Assembly: GCF_000022025.1 (NCBI RefSeq)
Contig: NC_011886.1
Coordinates: forward strand, 186,001-250,000
Origin: Pseudarthrobacter chlorophenolicus A6
GTDB taxonomy: Bacteria > Actinomycetota > Actinomycetes > Actinomycetales > Micrococcaceae
DNA length: 64,000 nt
Direction of reading: 5' to 3'
Shown: in pieces, positions 27,071-36,564 of the stretch
Position numbering within the stretch: position 1 is the first letter of the stretch
How the letters are laid out: every line of letters starts with the position of its first letter
Notes under the pieces: model-generated
What the model was told of the DNA's origin: nothing
What the model saw: only the letters and a program-made list of their open reading frames with translations
Databases searched by the model: none
Program-made: the position numbers and the translations under genes

Positions 27071-27115
27071 CTTGTTCGCCAGTCCTGACCTTCACGGCTA
27101 GGACCGGCGAACAAG
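27071..27115 (+). terminator. Terminator hairpin after the nucleoside operon
   Basis: A 16-bp stem with one mismatch: CTTGTTCGCCAGTCCT at 27071-27086 pairs with 27100-27115, with a 13-base loop. It lies between convergent genes and could serve both. Confidence 0.75.
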
Positions 27116-27160
27116 GCCAGGACTCAGCGGCTGTGGCCCGGCACCAAGGCCCCCGGAGGC

Positions 27161-28084
27161 TCAGTTCAGCAGCCAGGCCGCCCCCAGCAGCAGCGGAACA
27201 GCCAGCGCCGAGGTGATCACCGCCGTCGTCTGTGCAAGGCTCTGGCCCACCCGGTACCGGACGGCGTAGAGGACCACGTTCTGGCCGGTGGGCAGGATGG
27301 CGCAGGCGGTCACCACGAACGTGTTGAAGTCGTCCAGCTGGAAGACGTACCTGGCCAGGATCCAGGCCAAGGCGGGCTGGATGGCTGATTTCAGGACGAC
27401 AGCCAGGAACGTGGGGGCGCTCTCGCTGCTGCTGGCCCGCGGTGAGAGGCCATGGAGGGACATGCCGAAAATGATCAGCATCAGCGGAACCGTCACCTGC
27501 GCGATGAGCTTGAGCGGGTCCAGGACCAGTTCCGGGATCTCAATGCCCGCGGCGCTGACGATGATGCCCAGGATGGCCGCCACGGTCACGGGATTGCGGA
27601 ACGGAGTGGCCAGGATGCGCCGCAGGGACGGTTTGGTCCCGTCCGGGTTGGTCAGGTCCAGGATGGTCAGCGCGATGGGGGTGATGACGGCGAGCTGGAA
27701 CAGCATGATCGGCGTGACGTAGGTGGCACTTCCCATGACGTATTGCGACAACGGAACGCCCAGGTTGGTGGAGTTCACGATGCCCGTGGCCAAGGCGCCG
27801 ATGGTGGTGCGGCGGACTCCCCAGCGGGCGATCACGCCCACCAGGGCGAACACCGCCATCATGGCCACGGCGGTGACCACGGAGATCAGGCCCGTCTCAC
27901 TCAGGACCTCCGAGATATGCCGGGTGGCGATCATCGAGAACATCAGGCTGGGCAGTCCCACCAGGAACGTCAGGCTGGAAAGCACCTTGGTGCCCTGCGG
28001 GCCCAGCGAATTCGTTTTGCCCAGCACGTAGCCCACGAGCATGACCACGCCCACCACAAAAAATCCCTTTAAGACGCCGTCCAC
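27161..28084 (-). CDS. AEC family transporter
   Basis: A 307-residue membrane protein with about 10 hydrophobic segments in the auxin efflux carrier (AEC/malonate permease) pattern: FFVVGVVMLVGYVLGKTNSLGPQG at the start, NSTNLGVPLSQYVMG, and ACAILPTGQNVVLYAVRY near the end. Bacterial members carry small carboxylates such as malate or malonate. It lies just downstream of a TetR-like gene on the same strand. Confidence 0.85.
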   Translation of the reverse strand: MDGVLKGFFVVGVVMLVGYVLGKTNSLGPQGTKVLSSLTFLVGLPSLMFSMIATRHISEVLSETGLISVVTAVAMMAVFALVGVIARWGVRRTTIGALATGIVNSTNLGVPLSQYVMGSATYVTPIMLFQLAVITPIALTILDLTNPDGTKPSLRRILATPFRNPVTVAAILGIIVSAAGIEIPELVLDPLKLIAQVTVPLMLIIFGMSLHGLSPRASSSESAPTFLAVVLKSAIQPALAWILARYVFQLDDFNTFVVTACAILPTGQNVVLYAVRYRVGQSLAQTTAVITSALAVPLLLGAAWLLN

Positions 28085-28121
28085 AATAGAAGTCCTTCAT
28101 TCAGCCCGCGTGGGGCGGGTA

Positions 28122-28746
28122 TTAGTCGTTGGTGTCGCAGAGCCCTTGGAGCGCGGCCCAATAAAGCCGGCTGCAGCCGGTGACTAACTTTTCATCGTTC
28201 AGGCCTGTAACCGCTTTCAGGTCCATAATCTCGCGCGAGTTGAACATGGCGTTAAAGACGCCGATAGCGTAGGGGAACTGTGTCCAGTCGATGCCGGCTT
28301 TGTCCAGCAGCTGGCGGATAGGTGGTCCCCACACCTTTTCAAAGGCCCGGACATTCGGTTCACCCTGCTGCAGCCTGCACAGGAACCCTTCCCGGGATCG
28401 CACCAGGACCATGGCCGGCCCGTCTTCCGCCACCACCTTGATCCATTCAGCCATGGTGTCCTCGAGGAGCTCCAATCCGTTGCTCTTCAGGTTCTTCGTG
28501 GATTCGTACAACCCATCGATAACACCCAGCATGAACTTGCGGCGCAGCTCATCGAGGGTGAGGAGGTACCGGTATGCGGTAGCCAGAGACGGTCCGGCCC
28601 TCTCGGCGACGGCGGGTATGGTCCTCTGCCAGAGCAAGGGCGTCAATGGAGTCAGTATCGACGGCGCGGTCCGCGACGTCGAGGAGATGAACGACATGGG
28701 CATTGCCGTCTTCGCCCGCGCGGTTTGTTCCGGCAGGACCCTCCAA
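28122..28746 (-). CDS. TetR-like regulator with an apparent N-terminal frameshift
   Basis: The frame ending at 28122 carries the second half of a TetR helix-turn-helix (TIPAVAERAGPSLATAYRYLLTLDELRRKF) and a full ligand-binding domain. Before the HTH this frame becomes Arg/Pro/Ser-rich. The adjacent frame (from 28746) instead supplies a TetR-like first helix (HLLDVADRAVDTDSIDALALAE). Joining the two near 28612-28620 restores a ~205-residue TetR protein. It is divergent from the GntP permease operon, which it may control if functional. A mutation or a sequencing error would look the same. Confidence 0.6.
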
Positions 28747-29087
28747 GAACGGGCCGCGAACTGTTGGAGAGTCCGTTGCCTACGGCAACGTGGTCTGCAA
28801 TCCCGGGGACACCGTGATCGGAGACCAGGATCGCGTCCTCGTCTCCCAATCCGAAGCGTACGAAACACTCAAAAGCCTTCCTCTGCAGGCGGCCGTGGAG
28901 CGCCGGTTCCCCGCCCAGGTCAAGGCCACGCGACCATAGGGCTCCGTGCCGAAGCCGTATCTCTTACATTGACTCATTTACATTATGAGATCAGTCCCAT
29001 ATTATGGGTTCAACGATGTGGCCCTCCTCACGGTGCGCATCTGTTTCCAAGCCTTCAGTGTGGAAGGCCCAACGATCGGATTCCCCA

Positions 29088-30533
29088 ATGTCAGACGTAG
29101 CTGTCCTTACCAACACAGCGGTGGCCGTGCTCGCCGCCGTTGTGTTGATCGTCCGTTTTAGAGTCAACCCCGTAATTGCCCTTGTCATCGGCTCGGTGTA
29201 CCTGGGCCTCGCTGTCGGCCTGGGCGTTGAAAAGACAGTCGAGACCATTACTGCCGGTTTCGGTGAAATCATGGTGGACGTTGGGCTGCTCATCGCATTC
29301 GGCGTGCTGATGGGCTCCATCCTCAACCAGAGCGGTGCCATCCGCCGCCTGGTGGAGCACCTGCTCAACACCTTTGGCCCCAAGCGCCTGCCCTACACCA
29401 TGGGCTTGGCCATTGGAACAGTCCTGCAGTCCATTTTCCTGGACGTCCTGCTGGTGATCTCGGCTCCGCTGGCCCGCAAACTTGCGCCCAGAATCGGGAA
29501 GCTGGGCACAGCACGGATGGCGACAGCCATGGCCATCGCCCTCGAATGCGGCATCGTCTTCACCGTTCCCGGCGTCGCATCCCTTGCCCTGGCCGGCCTC
29601 CTGAACGTGCCCCTGGGCAAGATGCTGCTGTTTGGCCTCCTGCTGGTAATTCCCACGATCATCATCTCCATAGCCATCATGACGTTCCTGTTTCGTCGCG
29701 GCTTCTGGAACGAGGCAAAGGATGAGGACCACACGTTCGTTGCGGAAGAGGACCGCGAAGGCGAACCCGATGACGAGGAAGCCGCACCGGCCGCAGGCAC
29801 CGGCGGCACCGCACCCACGCGCAACTCGGGCAGCGAAGGCACAGACCGGCAGTCCAGCACCGTTGCGCTGGCGAAGCGTGGCCAAAAGGAATTTCCGCTG
29901 CTGCTCCTCTTCGCCCCGCTCCTGACGTCCCTCCTGCTCATTGGTGCAGGTGCCATCCTCCAGATCCTGGAAATCGAGATGCCGTGGCTTCAGCTTCTGG
30001 GTGAGCCCGTGATCGCCTTGCTGATCGGACTCATCGGAACCGCCCTGGTGACACGCGCAGCCATCGGCCAGTCGCGCGTTGAGGAAGCCATCACCATCGG
30101 TTTCAAGGAAAGCGGACAGATCCTGATCCTCACCGGCGTCGGTGGCTCGCTGGCCGCAACCGTCGCCGCAGCCGGCCTCGGCGACATCCTGGGTGGATTC
30201 TTCTCCGCAAGCACGGTCGCCCCGCTCCTGGTGGTGTGGGCCATCGCAGCCGTCCTCCACATCGCGGTAGGCTCCGTGACCCTGTCCGCCATCACCGCCG
30301 CAGGTCTTCTCGCGCCCATCGCTCCGGCCATCGGGCTGGACCCCGTACTTCTCGCCCTTGCCGCCGGCGCAGGCTCGTTGTTCATGGTCCACGTCACGAG
30401 CAACACCTTCTGGCTACTGCAATCCCTGCTGGGACAGAGCGTCCGGGGCGCCCTGAAATCGGTGTCCGTCGGTGTATCGGTGGCCTCCGTCGTCGCGATA
30501 CTCCTGATCCTGCCCATGAGCCTGCTGTTCTGA
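29088..30533 (+). CDS. GntP family permease
   Basis: A 481-residue membrane protein with 12 or more helices of the gluconate:H+ symporter (GntP) family. Seen: NPVIALVIGSVYLGLAVGLG, GFGEIMVDVGLLIAFGVLMGSILNQSGA, FLDVLLVISAPLARKLA, and a C-terminal HVTSNTFWLLQSLLGQ block. The family imports gluconate, glycerate and other hydroxy acids. The start is ATG 29088 (MSDVAVLTNTAV); in-frame codons further upstream read poorly. A long acidic cytoplasmic loop (residues ~215-265) is unusual. It leads an operon with CoA-transferase, lyase, dehydrogenase and glycerate kinase. Confidence 0.9.
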   Translation: MSDVAVLTNTAVAVLAAVVLIVRFRVNPVIALVIGSVYLGLAVGLGVEKTVETITAGFGEIMVDVGLLIAFGVLMGSILNQSGAIRRLVEHLLNTFGPKRLPYTMGLAIGTVLQSIFLDVLLVISAPLARKLAPRIGKLGTARMATAMAIALECGIVFTVPGVASLALAGLLNVPLGKMLLFGLLLVIPTIIISIAIMTFLFRRGFWNEAKDEDHTFVAEEDREGEPDDEEAAPAAGTGGTAPTRNSGSEGTDRQSSTVALAKRGQKEFPLLLLFAPLLTSLLLIGAGAILQILEIEMPWLQLLGEPVIALLIGLIGTALVTRAAIGQSRVEEAITIGFKESGQILILTGVGGSLAATVAAAGLGDILGGFFSASTVAPLLVVWAIAAVLHIAVGSVTLSAITAAGLLAPIAPAIGLDPVLLALAAGAGSLFMVHVTSNTFWLLQSLLGQSVRGALKSVSVGVSVASVVAILLILPMSLLF

Positions 30534-30581
30534 CCGACTCCTGCGCCTCCCACTGACACCCGCCAACGAAAGAAGATTGAC

Positions 30582-31832
30582 ATGACAGAACCGCGCATCG
30601 CTCCCCTGGCGGGAGTACGGGTCCTGGAACTCGGAAACTACATCGCAGCACCCACCGCGGGCAGGCTGCTGGCCGATTTTGGCGCCGAAGTAATCAAGGT
30701 GGAGCGCCCCGGGACCGGTGATGAGCTCCGCAACTGGCGGCTGCACAAGGGCGACACGTCCATGCTGTACCGGACAATCAACCGCAACAAGAAGTCCGTG
30801 GTGCTGGACCTGCGCACTGAGGCGGGCAAAGAAGCGGTTCTGGCCCTCGCCGCCGAATCAGACATCCTGCTGGAAAACTTCCGGCCCGGCACCTTGGAGA
30901 AGTGGGGCCTCGGCCCGGAGGTCCTGAATGAGGCGAACCCGGAACTCGTCATCACCCGCATTTCCGCCTTCGGCCAAACCGGCCCGCTGTCCGAGCGGCC
31001 GGGCTTTGCCGCCGTCGCCGAAGCCTACGGTGGCTTCCGCAACCTGGTGGGGGACCCGGACCGGGCACCTGTCCGCGTAGGCGTCTCCATCGGGGACTCC
31101 ATCGCCGGGCTCTACGCCGCCTTCGGCTCCATGATGAGCCTCTTCCAGCGGGAAGCACGACGGCGGGATGCGGCCGGAGCGGCGCCCCTCACCGAACGCA
31201 TCATCGACGTCGCCCTCAACGAGGCGATGTTCTCCATGATGGAGTCGCTCATCCCGGACTACCAGGCATACGGCGTGGACCGCCAGCGCGTTGGCGGGCG
31301 GATGGAGGGAATCGCCCCCTCGAACGCCTACGTCTGCAAAGACGGTGCCAGCATCGTTGTCGCGGGCAACGGGGATTCGATCTACCAGCGGTACATGCAG
31401 ACCATCGGTCGGCCAGACCTTGCGACTGATCCCTCGCTCCAGACCAACGCCGAGCGCTGGGCGCGGCGCGAAGAACTGGACCAGGCCATCGGGGAATGGG
31501 CCCGGAAACACAGCGCCGCCGATGCGCTGGCAGCCCTGGACGCTGACGGGGTGCCCGCCGGTCCTATCTACACGGCGGCGGACATCAGCGAAGACAGCCA
31601 GTACGCCGCGCGCAACATGATCCAGAAGTTCGACGTCTCCACAGGCGAGGAGATCATCCCGGGCGTTGGCTTCCCGGGCATCGTTCCAGTCATCGGCGAC
31701 CAGTCACTCCCGATCCGCAACCTTGGCCCGGACCTGGGCGAAAACACCGATGAAATACTAGGCGGGCTCCTCAAGATGGACCCGGCAAAGATCAGCGCGG
31801 CGTCCGGCCGCCAGGAGGCAATGCAGGCATGA
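30582..31832 (+). CDS. CaiB/BaiF family (class III) CoA-transferase
   Basis: A 416-residue enzyme that moves CoA between acyl-CoA and a free acid. Seen: LAGVRVLELGNYIAAPTAGRLLADFGAEVIKVERPGTGDELR, VLDLRTEAGKEAVL, ENFRPGTLEKWGLG, and the region of the catalytic Asp in VRVGVSIGDSIAGLYAA. It probably activates the hydroxy acid imported by the GntP permease. Its stop overlaps the next ATG (ATGA). Confidence 0.93.
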   Translation: MTEPRIAPLAGVRVLELGNYIAAPTAGRLLADFGAEVIKVERPGTGDELRNWRLHKGDTSMLYRTINRNKKSVVLDLRTEAGKEAVLALAAESDILLENFRPGTLEKWGLGPEVLNEANPELVITRISAFGQTGPLSERPGFAAVAEAYGGFRNLVGDPDRAPVRVGVSIGDSIAGLYAAFGSMMSLFQREARRRDAAGAAPLTERIIDVALNEAMFSMMESLIPDYQAYGVDRQRVGGRMEGIAPSNAYVCKDGASIVVAGNGDSIYQRYMQTIGRPDLATDPSLQTNAERWARREELDQAIGEWARKHSAADALAALDADGVPAGPIYTAADISEDSQYAARNMIQKFDVSTGEEIIPGVGFPGIVPVIGDQSLPIRNLGPDLGENTDEILGGLLKMDPAKISAASGRQEAMQA

Positions 31833-32809
31833 ACAACAACCTCACGGCAATGCTCGCAAAGACGATTCTTCGGGACGTGACCCTGCGCGACGGACTTCAA
31901 CTCACCGGCAAAGTGCTTTCCACCGAAAGGAAAGTCGAAACAGTCCGGGAACTTATCCGGCTCGGTGTGCCTGCCATCGAACTGGGTTCCATGGCCCGGG
32001 CCGACCTTGTGCCGACCATGGCCAACACGCTGGAGGTCGTCCAAGCGTTGACCCCGGAGGAACTCGAAAAGTGCTGGATCTGGGTGGCCACGCCGGGGCA
32101 CGTGGCGAAGGCGTCGGCCGCGGGAGCACGCAATTTCCAGTACTGCCTGTCCGCGTCGGATTCACACAACAAGGCCAACATCGGACGCACCACCGAGGAA
32201 AGCCTGGCCGCCCTGCCCGAAGCGGTCACATACACTCAGTCCGTCAACGGGCAGATCCAGTTGTGCATCGCCACGTCCTTCACGTGTCCCTTTGAGGGCT
32301 ATGTGCCTGAAGAGAGGATCCTGTCCATCGCCAACGACCCCCGCGCCGAAGGCACCACGGACATCGTTCTCTGCGACACCCTTGGCCAAGCCATCCCCAC
32401 CCAGGTTGCCGGCCTGATCAACCGGGTGCGGGAAGAATCCCCGGCCCGCCGGATCGTCTATCACGGACACGACACCTGGGGGCTTGGCGTAGCGAACACC
32501 CTCGCTGCTATCCAGGCCGGTGCGGCCATGGTGGACGGCGCACTCGGCGGGCTGGGCGGCTGCCCCTTCGCCCCGGGCGCCAGCGGAAACACCTCAACGG
32601 AAGACATCCTGTTTGCAACCCGCCCGGAGTGGCTCACGACCGAAGTCTTCGCGGACCTCGTGGTTCTGTCAGAAAAGCTGCTCGCGGAACTGGGCGAACC
32701 CAACCGCTCTAAAGCCGCCCAGGGTGCCCGGTCGAAAGCACCTGCCTTCGAATGGGTCCTCCCGGCCGGTTCCACAGCCCCTGTCCCGTGCAGCACAGGA
32801 GGCAACTGA
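31829..32809 (+). CDS. HMG-CoA lyase-like (pyruvate carboxyltransferase superfamily) enzyme
   Basis: A 326-residue TIM-barrel lyase. Seen: LRDVTLRDGLQ (metal-binding Asp and catalytic Arg), the HGHDTWGLGVANTLAAIQAGA metal-His block, and GLGGCPFAPGASGNTSTED with the flexible-loop cysteine of HMG-CoA lyases. These enzymes cleave 3-hydroxy-acyl-CoA to acetyl-CoA and a keto acid. Between a CoA-transferase and a hydroxyacid dehydrogenase plus glycerate kinase, the 3-hydroxyacyl-CoA probably yields a 2-oxo acid. True HMG-CoA (leucine) breakdown is less likely. Confidence 0.88.
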   Translation: MNNNLTAMLAKTILRDVTLRDGLQLTGKVLSTERKVETVRELIRLGVPAIELGSMARADLVPTMANTLEVVQALTPEELEKCWIWVATPGHVAKASAAGARNFQYCLSASDSHNKANIGRTTEESLAALPEAVTYTQSVNGQIQLCIATSFTCPFEGYVPEERILSIANDPRAEGTTDIVLCDTLGQAIPTQVAGLINRVREESPARRIVYHGHDTWGLGVANTLAAIQAGAAMVDGALGGLGGCPFAPGASGNTSTEDILFATRPEWLTTEVFADLVVLSEKLLAELGEPNRSKAAQGARSKAPAFEWVLPAGSTAPVPCSTGGN

Positions 32810-32811
32810 CG

Positions 32812-33801
32812 ATGGGCCACCGCTTCCTGGTCACCACAGCCATCCCCGACCCGGGGTTCCAACTGCTGTCCGACGCAGGCGAAGTCACCGTGCTCCCCGA
32901 ACCGCCGGACTACGAAACCTTGGCAGCGTTTTGCGCATCAGGCGATTTCGACGCCGTCCTGACCCAACTCCGCGACGTGGTAGATGCGCCGCTCCTGGCC
33001 GGGGCGCGCGTCAAGGGGATCTCCAACTATGCCGTGGGATACAACAACATCGACATTGACGCCGCCACCCGGCACGGCATCTTGGTGGGCAACACGCCGG
33101 GCGTACTGACTGACGCGACCGCGGACATCGCCATGCTGCTCATCCTCGGCGCTGCCCGACGGGTGGTCGAAGCCGACCGCCTGGTCCGCGACGGGAAGTT
33201 CCACGGCTGGGAACCTGAGCTCCTGCTGGGCCGCGACGTCTCCGGGGCCGTGCTGGGCGTGGCGGGCTTCGGCCGGATTGCCCGCGCCACCGCCCGGCGG
33301 GCCCTTGGTTTCGGAATGCAGGTCATCTTCTCGCCGCGGCCACCGGGGGACCGTCCTGTCAGCGAGGACGAACTGGGGGAGTTCGCTGGAAAGGTTCAGC
33401 AGGTGGCATGGTCCGAGCTTATTGAACGCAGTGACTTCCTGTCCCTGCATGTTCCACTCAACGAGGACACCAGGCACCTCGTGGATGCCCAGATCCTCGG
33501 GCGGATGAAGCCGGACGCCATCCTTATCAACACAGCCCGCGGCCCGGTGGTGGACGAGGCCGCCTTGGTAGACGCGCTGCGCAGCGGCGTCATTGCCGGC
33601 GCCGGGCTGGACGTGTTCGAGGACGAACCAAAGCTCGCAGCCGGGCTGGCAGAACTGCCTAACACGGTCCTGCTGCCCCACGTGGGGAGCGCCACCGTAC
33701 GCGTACGCAGCGAGATGGCACGGCTCAGCGCACTCAACGCCATCGCGATCGCCGAAGGCCGCCTGCCCCTCCACCCGGTCAACCCCCAAGCGCTGGCATG
33801 A
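32812..33801 (+). CDS. D-isomer-specific 2-hydroxyacid dehydrogenase (hydroxypyruvate/glyoxylate reductase-like)
   Basis: A 329-residue NAD(P)-dependent enzyme. Rossmann motif VLGVAGFGRIARATARRA, the catalytic Arg region NTARGPVVDEAALVDALRSG, Glu in GLDVFEDEP, and His in LLPHVGSAT are all seen. ATG 32812 is chosen because MGHRFLVTTAIPDPGFQLL is the natural N-terminus and it lies 2 bp after the lyase stop. With a glycerate kinase next, hydroxypyruvate to D-glycerate is the most likely reaction. Confidence 0.92.
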   Translation: MGHRFLVTTAIPDPGFQLLSDAGEVTVLPEPPDYETLAAFCASGDFDAVLTQLRDVVDAPLLAGARVKGISNYAVGYNNIDIDAATRHGILVGNTPGVLTDATADIAMLLILGAARRVVEADRLVRDGKFHGWEPELLLGRDVSGAVLGVAGFGRIARATARRALGFGMQVIFSPRPPGDRPVSEDELGEFAGKVQQVAWSELIERSDFLSLHVPLNEDTRHLVDAQILGRMKPDAILINTARGPVVDEAALVDALRSGVIAGAGLDVFEDEPKLAAGLAELPNTVLLPHVGSATVRVRSEMARLSALNAIAIAEGRLPLHPVNPQALA

Positions 33802-34769
33802 CGGTCCTCGTCGCTCCGGACAGCTTCAAGGGGACCTACTCCGCTGCTGAGGTCGCCGCAGCGATCAGCGAAGGCATCAACGACGGCGGCGGTTGTGCCG
33901 TTCAATTACCCGTTGCAGACGGCGGGGAGGGAACCTTCGACGCACTGTGCCGCAGCCTTCAGGCAGCAGCGGTGAGCGTCGACGTCGTAAATTCCTGGGG
34001 CGAGCCGCTGCGAGCGGTCATCGGACTGACCAAGGACGGCAACGCCGTCGTGGAGGTGGCCCAGGCGGGCGGGCTGACTGCCGGGCGGATCACGCCGCAC
34101 GATGCCGTGGCCGCCAGCACGTACGGAACAGGGATGATGATTGTCGCTGCGGTTGCCCTCGGCGCGAAACACATTTTCGTAGCAGCCGGTGGCTCTGCCA
34201 CCACGGACGGCGGCGCCGGAGCGGTGCAGGCCATCATCGATGGAGGCGGGCTTCACGGCGCCCGGATCACCGTCCTGACCGACGTCACCACGTCATTCCT
34301 GGACGCACCGCGCGTTTTCGGACCGCAGAAAGGCGCGGATCCGGCCGCCGTGGAAGCGCTTGAAGAACGGCTGGCCGCACTTGCCGCGTCCTCTCCCCGC
34401 AACCCTGCCGGGGTTCCCCGAACCGGCGCCGCGGGCGGTCTGTCTGGAGGGCTGTGGGCCTACTTCGAGGCCGAGCTGGTCTCCGGAGCAGATGCAGTAC
34501 TTGACGCCGCCGGCTTCGACAGCTGCCTCGCATCCGCTGACGCCGTGGTGGTCGGGGAGGGGCGCCTCGATTCCCAGACCGGCGAAGGAAAAATCATCTC
34601 CGCAATCCTGGAACGGGTGCAGAGTTCCGGCCGTAAAACTCCGGTCATCGCTGTCGTGGGTTCCTTGGCCGAAGACCTGGGGGATTACGCGGAAAACTTC
34701 GCCGCGATCCTCCTGGCCACGGATGCCACGGCCATGCGGGCTGCGGGCAGGGAAATCGCCAGAGGCTAG
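33798..34769 (+). CDS. Glycerate kinase (GlxK/GarK type)
   Basis: A 323-residue type-I glycerate kinase: VLVAPDSFKGTYSAAEVAAAISEGI at the N-terminus, PVADGGEGTFDAL, FVAAGGSATTDGGAGAVQAI, and a C-terminal VVVGEGRLDSQTGEGKIISAI motif. Related enzymes make 2-phosphoglycerate for glycolysis. It overlaps the dehydrogenase stop (ATGA) and closes the operon, so the pathway feeds into lower glycolysis. Confidence 0.93.
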   Translation: MTVLVAPDSFKGTYSAAEVAAAISEGINDGGGCAVQLPVADGGEGTFDALCRSLQAAAVSVDVVNSWGEPLRAVIGLTKDGNAVVEVAQAGGLTAGRITPHDAVAASTYGTGMMIVAAVALGAKHIFVAAGGSATTDGGAGAVQAIIDGGGLHGARITVLTDVTTSFLDAPRVFGPQKGADPAAVEALEERLAALAASSPRNPAGVPRTGAAGGLSGGLWAYFEAELVSGADAVLDAAGFDSCLASADAVVVGEGRLDSQTGEGKIISAILERVQSSGRKTPVIAVVGSLAEDLGDYAENFAAILLATDATAMRAAGREIARG

Positions 34770-34790
34770 GCAGTCGCGTTTCCTGGCGGG

Positions 34791-35624
34791 TTATGACTCG
34801 CCGGGAAACCGCCCGCCAATCAGCCGGGTCATGTGTTCTGCCGTTGTGAGCAGGGGCTCCACCCATTCCTGGCAGGTCTCCAACGGCATCCGCAGCGTTG
34901 GCCCGCTGATGGTTACGGCCCCCACCAGGCCCGCCGCAGAATCGAAAACGGGGGCGGAGAGGCCGGAGGCCCCGTCTTCGCGTTCACCTACGGTTATCGC
35001 AAAACCGTCCCGCAGGGTCTGCTTCACCGCAACAGCCAACTCCTCGGACGTGGTGATGGTTGATTCCGTGATCGACGCCAACGGATCGCGCAGGACCGCC
35101 TCCATCAGCTCGGGGTCCCATGCCAGCAGAACACGGCCCGCTGATCCTGCGTGAAGCGGGGCAATTTTGCCCAGGTGCATTTCCCGGCGAAGCGCATGGC
35201 GCGTTTCTGCCATGGCAACGCACACGCGGTAATGCTGCTCTGACTTGAAGAAGCAGGCGGTCTCGCCGGTGGTGTCGCGCAGCGTCTTCAGCAACGGACT
35301 AAGGATGTCCACCACCTCCATCCCCCGTGTTGCCGGTGCGGCCCAATAAGCCATGCGCATTCCGATGCGGTACGAATCCTCCTCACGGTCAAGGAACCCC
35401 TGCGAAACCAGGTTGGTGACCAGGCGCTGGACAGTAGACGTGGGCATTCGAGTCGACTCGCGGATGTCGCTCAACGACTGAACGGGCTTGGAGAGCGAGA
35501 ACGAATCCAGGATTGAGGTGATCTTGCCCAGCACTAGCAGAGGGTTGCCGCTGGATTTAGCTGCTGCATCGGACGCCATGGAACTCACGCTAGACGCTGG
35601 CCGCATCTGAAGCCACTTGCCCAC
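34791..35624 (-). CDS. IclR family transcriptional regulator
   Basis: A 277-residue regulator with an N-terminal winged helix (ITSILDSFSLSKPVQSLSDIRESTRMPTSTVQRLVTNLVSQGFLDRE) and a C-terminal GAF-like effector domain. The start used is ATG 35624; ATG 35579 (MASDAAAKSSG) is equally possible. It is convergent with the GntP-CoA-transferase-glycerate kinase operon and is the most likely regulator of that pathway. Confidence 0.9.
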   Translation of the reverse strand: MGKWLQMRPASSVSSMASDAAAKSSGNPLLVLGKITSILDSFSLSKPVQSLSDIRESTRMPTSTVQRLVTNLVSQGFLDREEDSYRIGMRMAYWAAPATRGMEVVDILSPLLKTLRDTTGETACFFKSEQHYRVCVAMAETRHALRREMHLGKIAPLHAGSAGRVLLAWDPELMEAVLRDPLASITESTITTSEELAVAVKQTLRDGFAITVGEREDGASGLSAPVFDSAAGLVGAVTISGPTLRMPLETCQEWVEPLLTTAEHMTRLIGGRFPGES

Positions 35625-35698
35625 CGCCCATTCCTAGAGTGTGCAGAACGGAAACAGGACGATGACCGGGCCCCCGGAATTTAGAGGTGAGGCTCCGC

Positions 35699-36367
35699 TC
35701 ACTTCGATGTCGGCACGGTTTCGGTGGGTGCGGCCCGATCATCAATTGCGGCAGCCAACCCGTCGATCCGCTCAAGCGCACCGCTGAGCCGCTCCACGGA
35801 AGACCACAGGTCCGGATGCTGTTCGCGGACTTCCTCCAGGGTTGTGCCGGCGGACCGGAGAGACGCAAGGTCGAAGCTGACGTTAGTGCGGGCCCCAGCC
35901 ACTGCTGCCCGCAGGGCCCCGAACGCTACGACGACATCGGCTACCAGCGCCTTGTTGCCCCCGTGCGCCAGCCAGGCGAGGTCCTCGATAGCGTCGATGG
36001 CCCGGGCGCCGAGGACCGCGGAGGCTTTGGCGGCGGCGACGGACGCGTGACGGATTGCCTCGTCCCGCTCCGGCCCCTTTTCGAGCCGGAACGCCGCACC
36101 GAAGGCCCGGGACGCCGTCGCGTCTTCATCCGCGAGCTGCAGTGCGCGTCGCCGGAGGTCCCGGGCCCGGTCCCTGATGCCGTCAACGGCCTGCTGCTGA
36201 TCCGCGGCGGGTTCGGTGTAGCCGGCCACCATCGAGGTCAGCGAGGCTGCGACGGCAAGCATCACGCCGGTCCCGGCGCCGCCGCCGGGTGAACCGGTCG
36301 ACTCGGCAAGGGCTCTGGTCCAGTCCTCCACCGTGGACTGTTGGGTGGTTACTTCGGGCTCTTCCAT
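35699..36367 (-). CDS. Cyclodeaminase/cyclohydrolase family protein (FTCD C-terminal domain)
   Basis: A 222-residue all-helical protein with the formimidoyltetrahydrofolate cyclodeaminase signature GSPGGGAGTGVMLAVAASLTSMVAGYT near residue 25. Its helices (EDATASRAFGAAFRL, ASVAAAKASAVLGARAIDAIEDLAWLAHGGN) are typical of the family. ATG 36367 is used because the domain begins right after it; frames further upstream are Arg-rich. It probably acts in one-carbon folate metabolism. No histidine-degradation genes are next to it, so the physiological substrate is uncertain. Confidence 0.85.
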   Translation of the reverse strand: MEEPEVTTQQSTVEDWTRALAESTGSPGGGAGTGVMLAVAASLTSMVAGYTEPAADQQQAVDGIRDRARDLRRRALQLADEDATASRAFGAAFRLEKGPERDEAIRHASVAAAKASAVLGARAIDAIEDLAWLAHGGNKALVADVVVAFGALRAAVAGARTNVSFDLASLRSAGTTLEEVREQHPDLWSSVERLSGALERIDGLAAAIDDRAAPTETVPTSK

Positions 36368-36564
36368 GTGGGGAGCGTGCCCATAATCCGCCTCGCCTAA
36401 ACGGAACGGCGTCACGCGGAGCACGCTCTTGCCGAATGTCCGACGGCGAGTCCCCGGGTTTTCGGGGTCCGCGCCGGTTGGGTGGGCCAAAAGCATGCCT
36501 GGCGTGACGCCGAACCGCTCCTGGCCGTGCTAAAAACAGGAAACACGCAATAAGGGAGGCCGTC

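Noticed and set aside
29091..30392. 433-codon minus-strand frame opposite the GntP permease
   Set aside because: Gly/Asp/Gln-rich translation without domains, mirror of a clear membrane protein gene.
31829..32809. Leucine-degradation HMG-CoA lyase
   Set aside because: No methylcrotonyl-CoA carboxylase, hydratase or isovaleryl-CoA dehydrogenase nearby; neighbours point to a hydroxy-acid pathway ending in glycerate.
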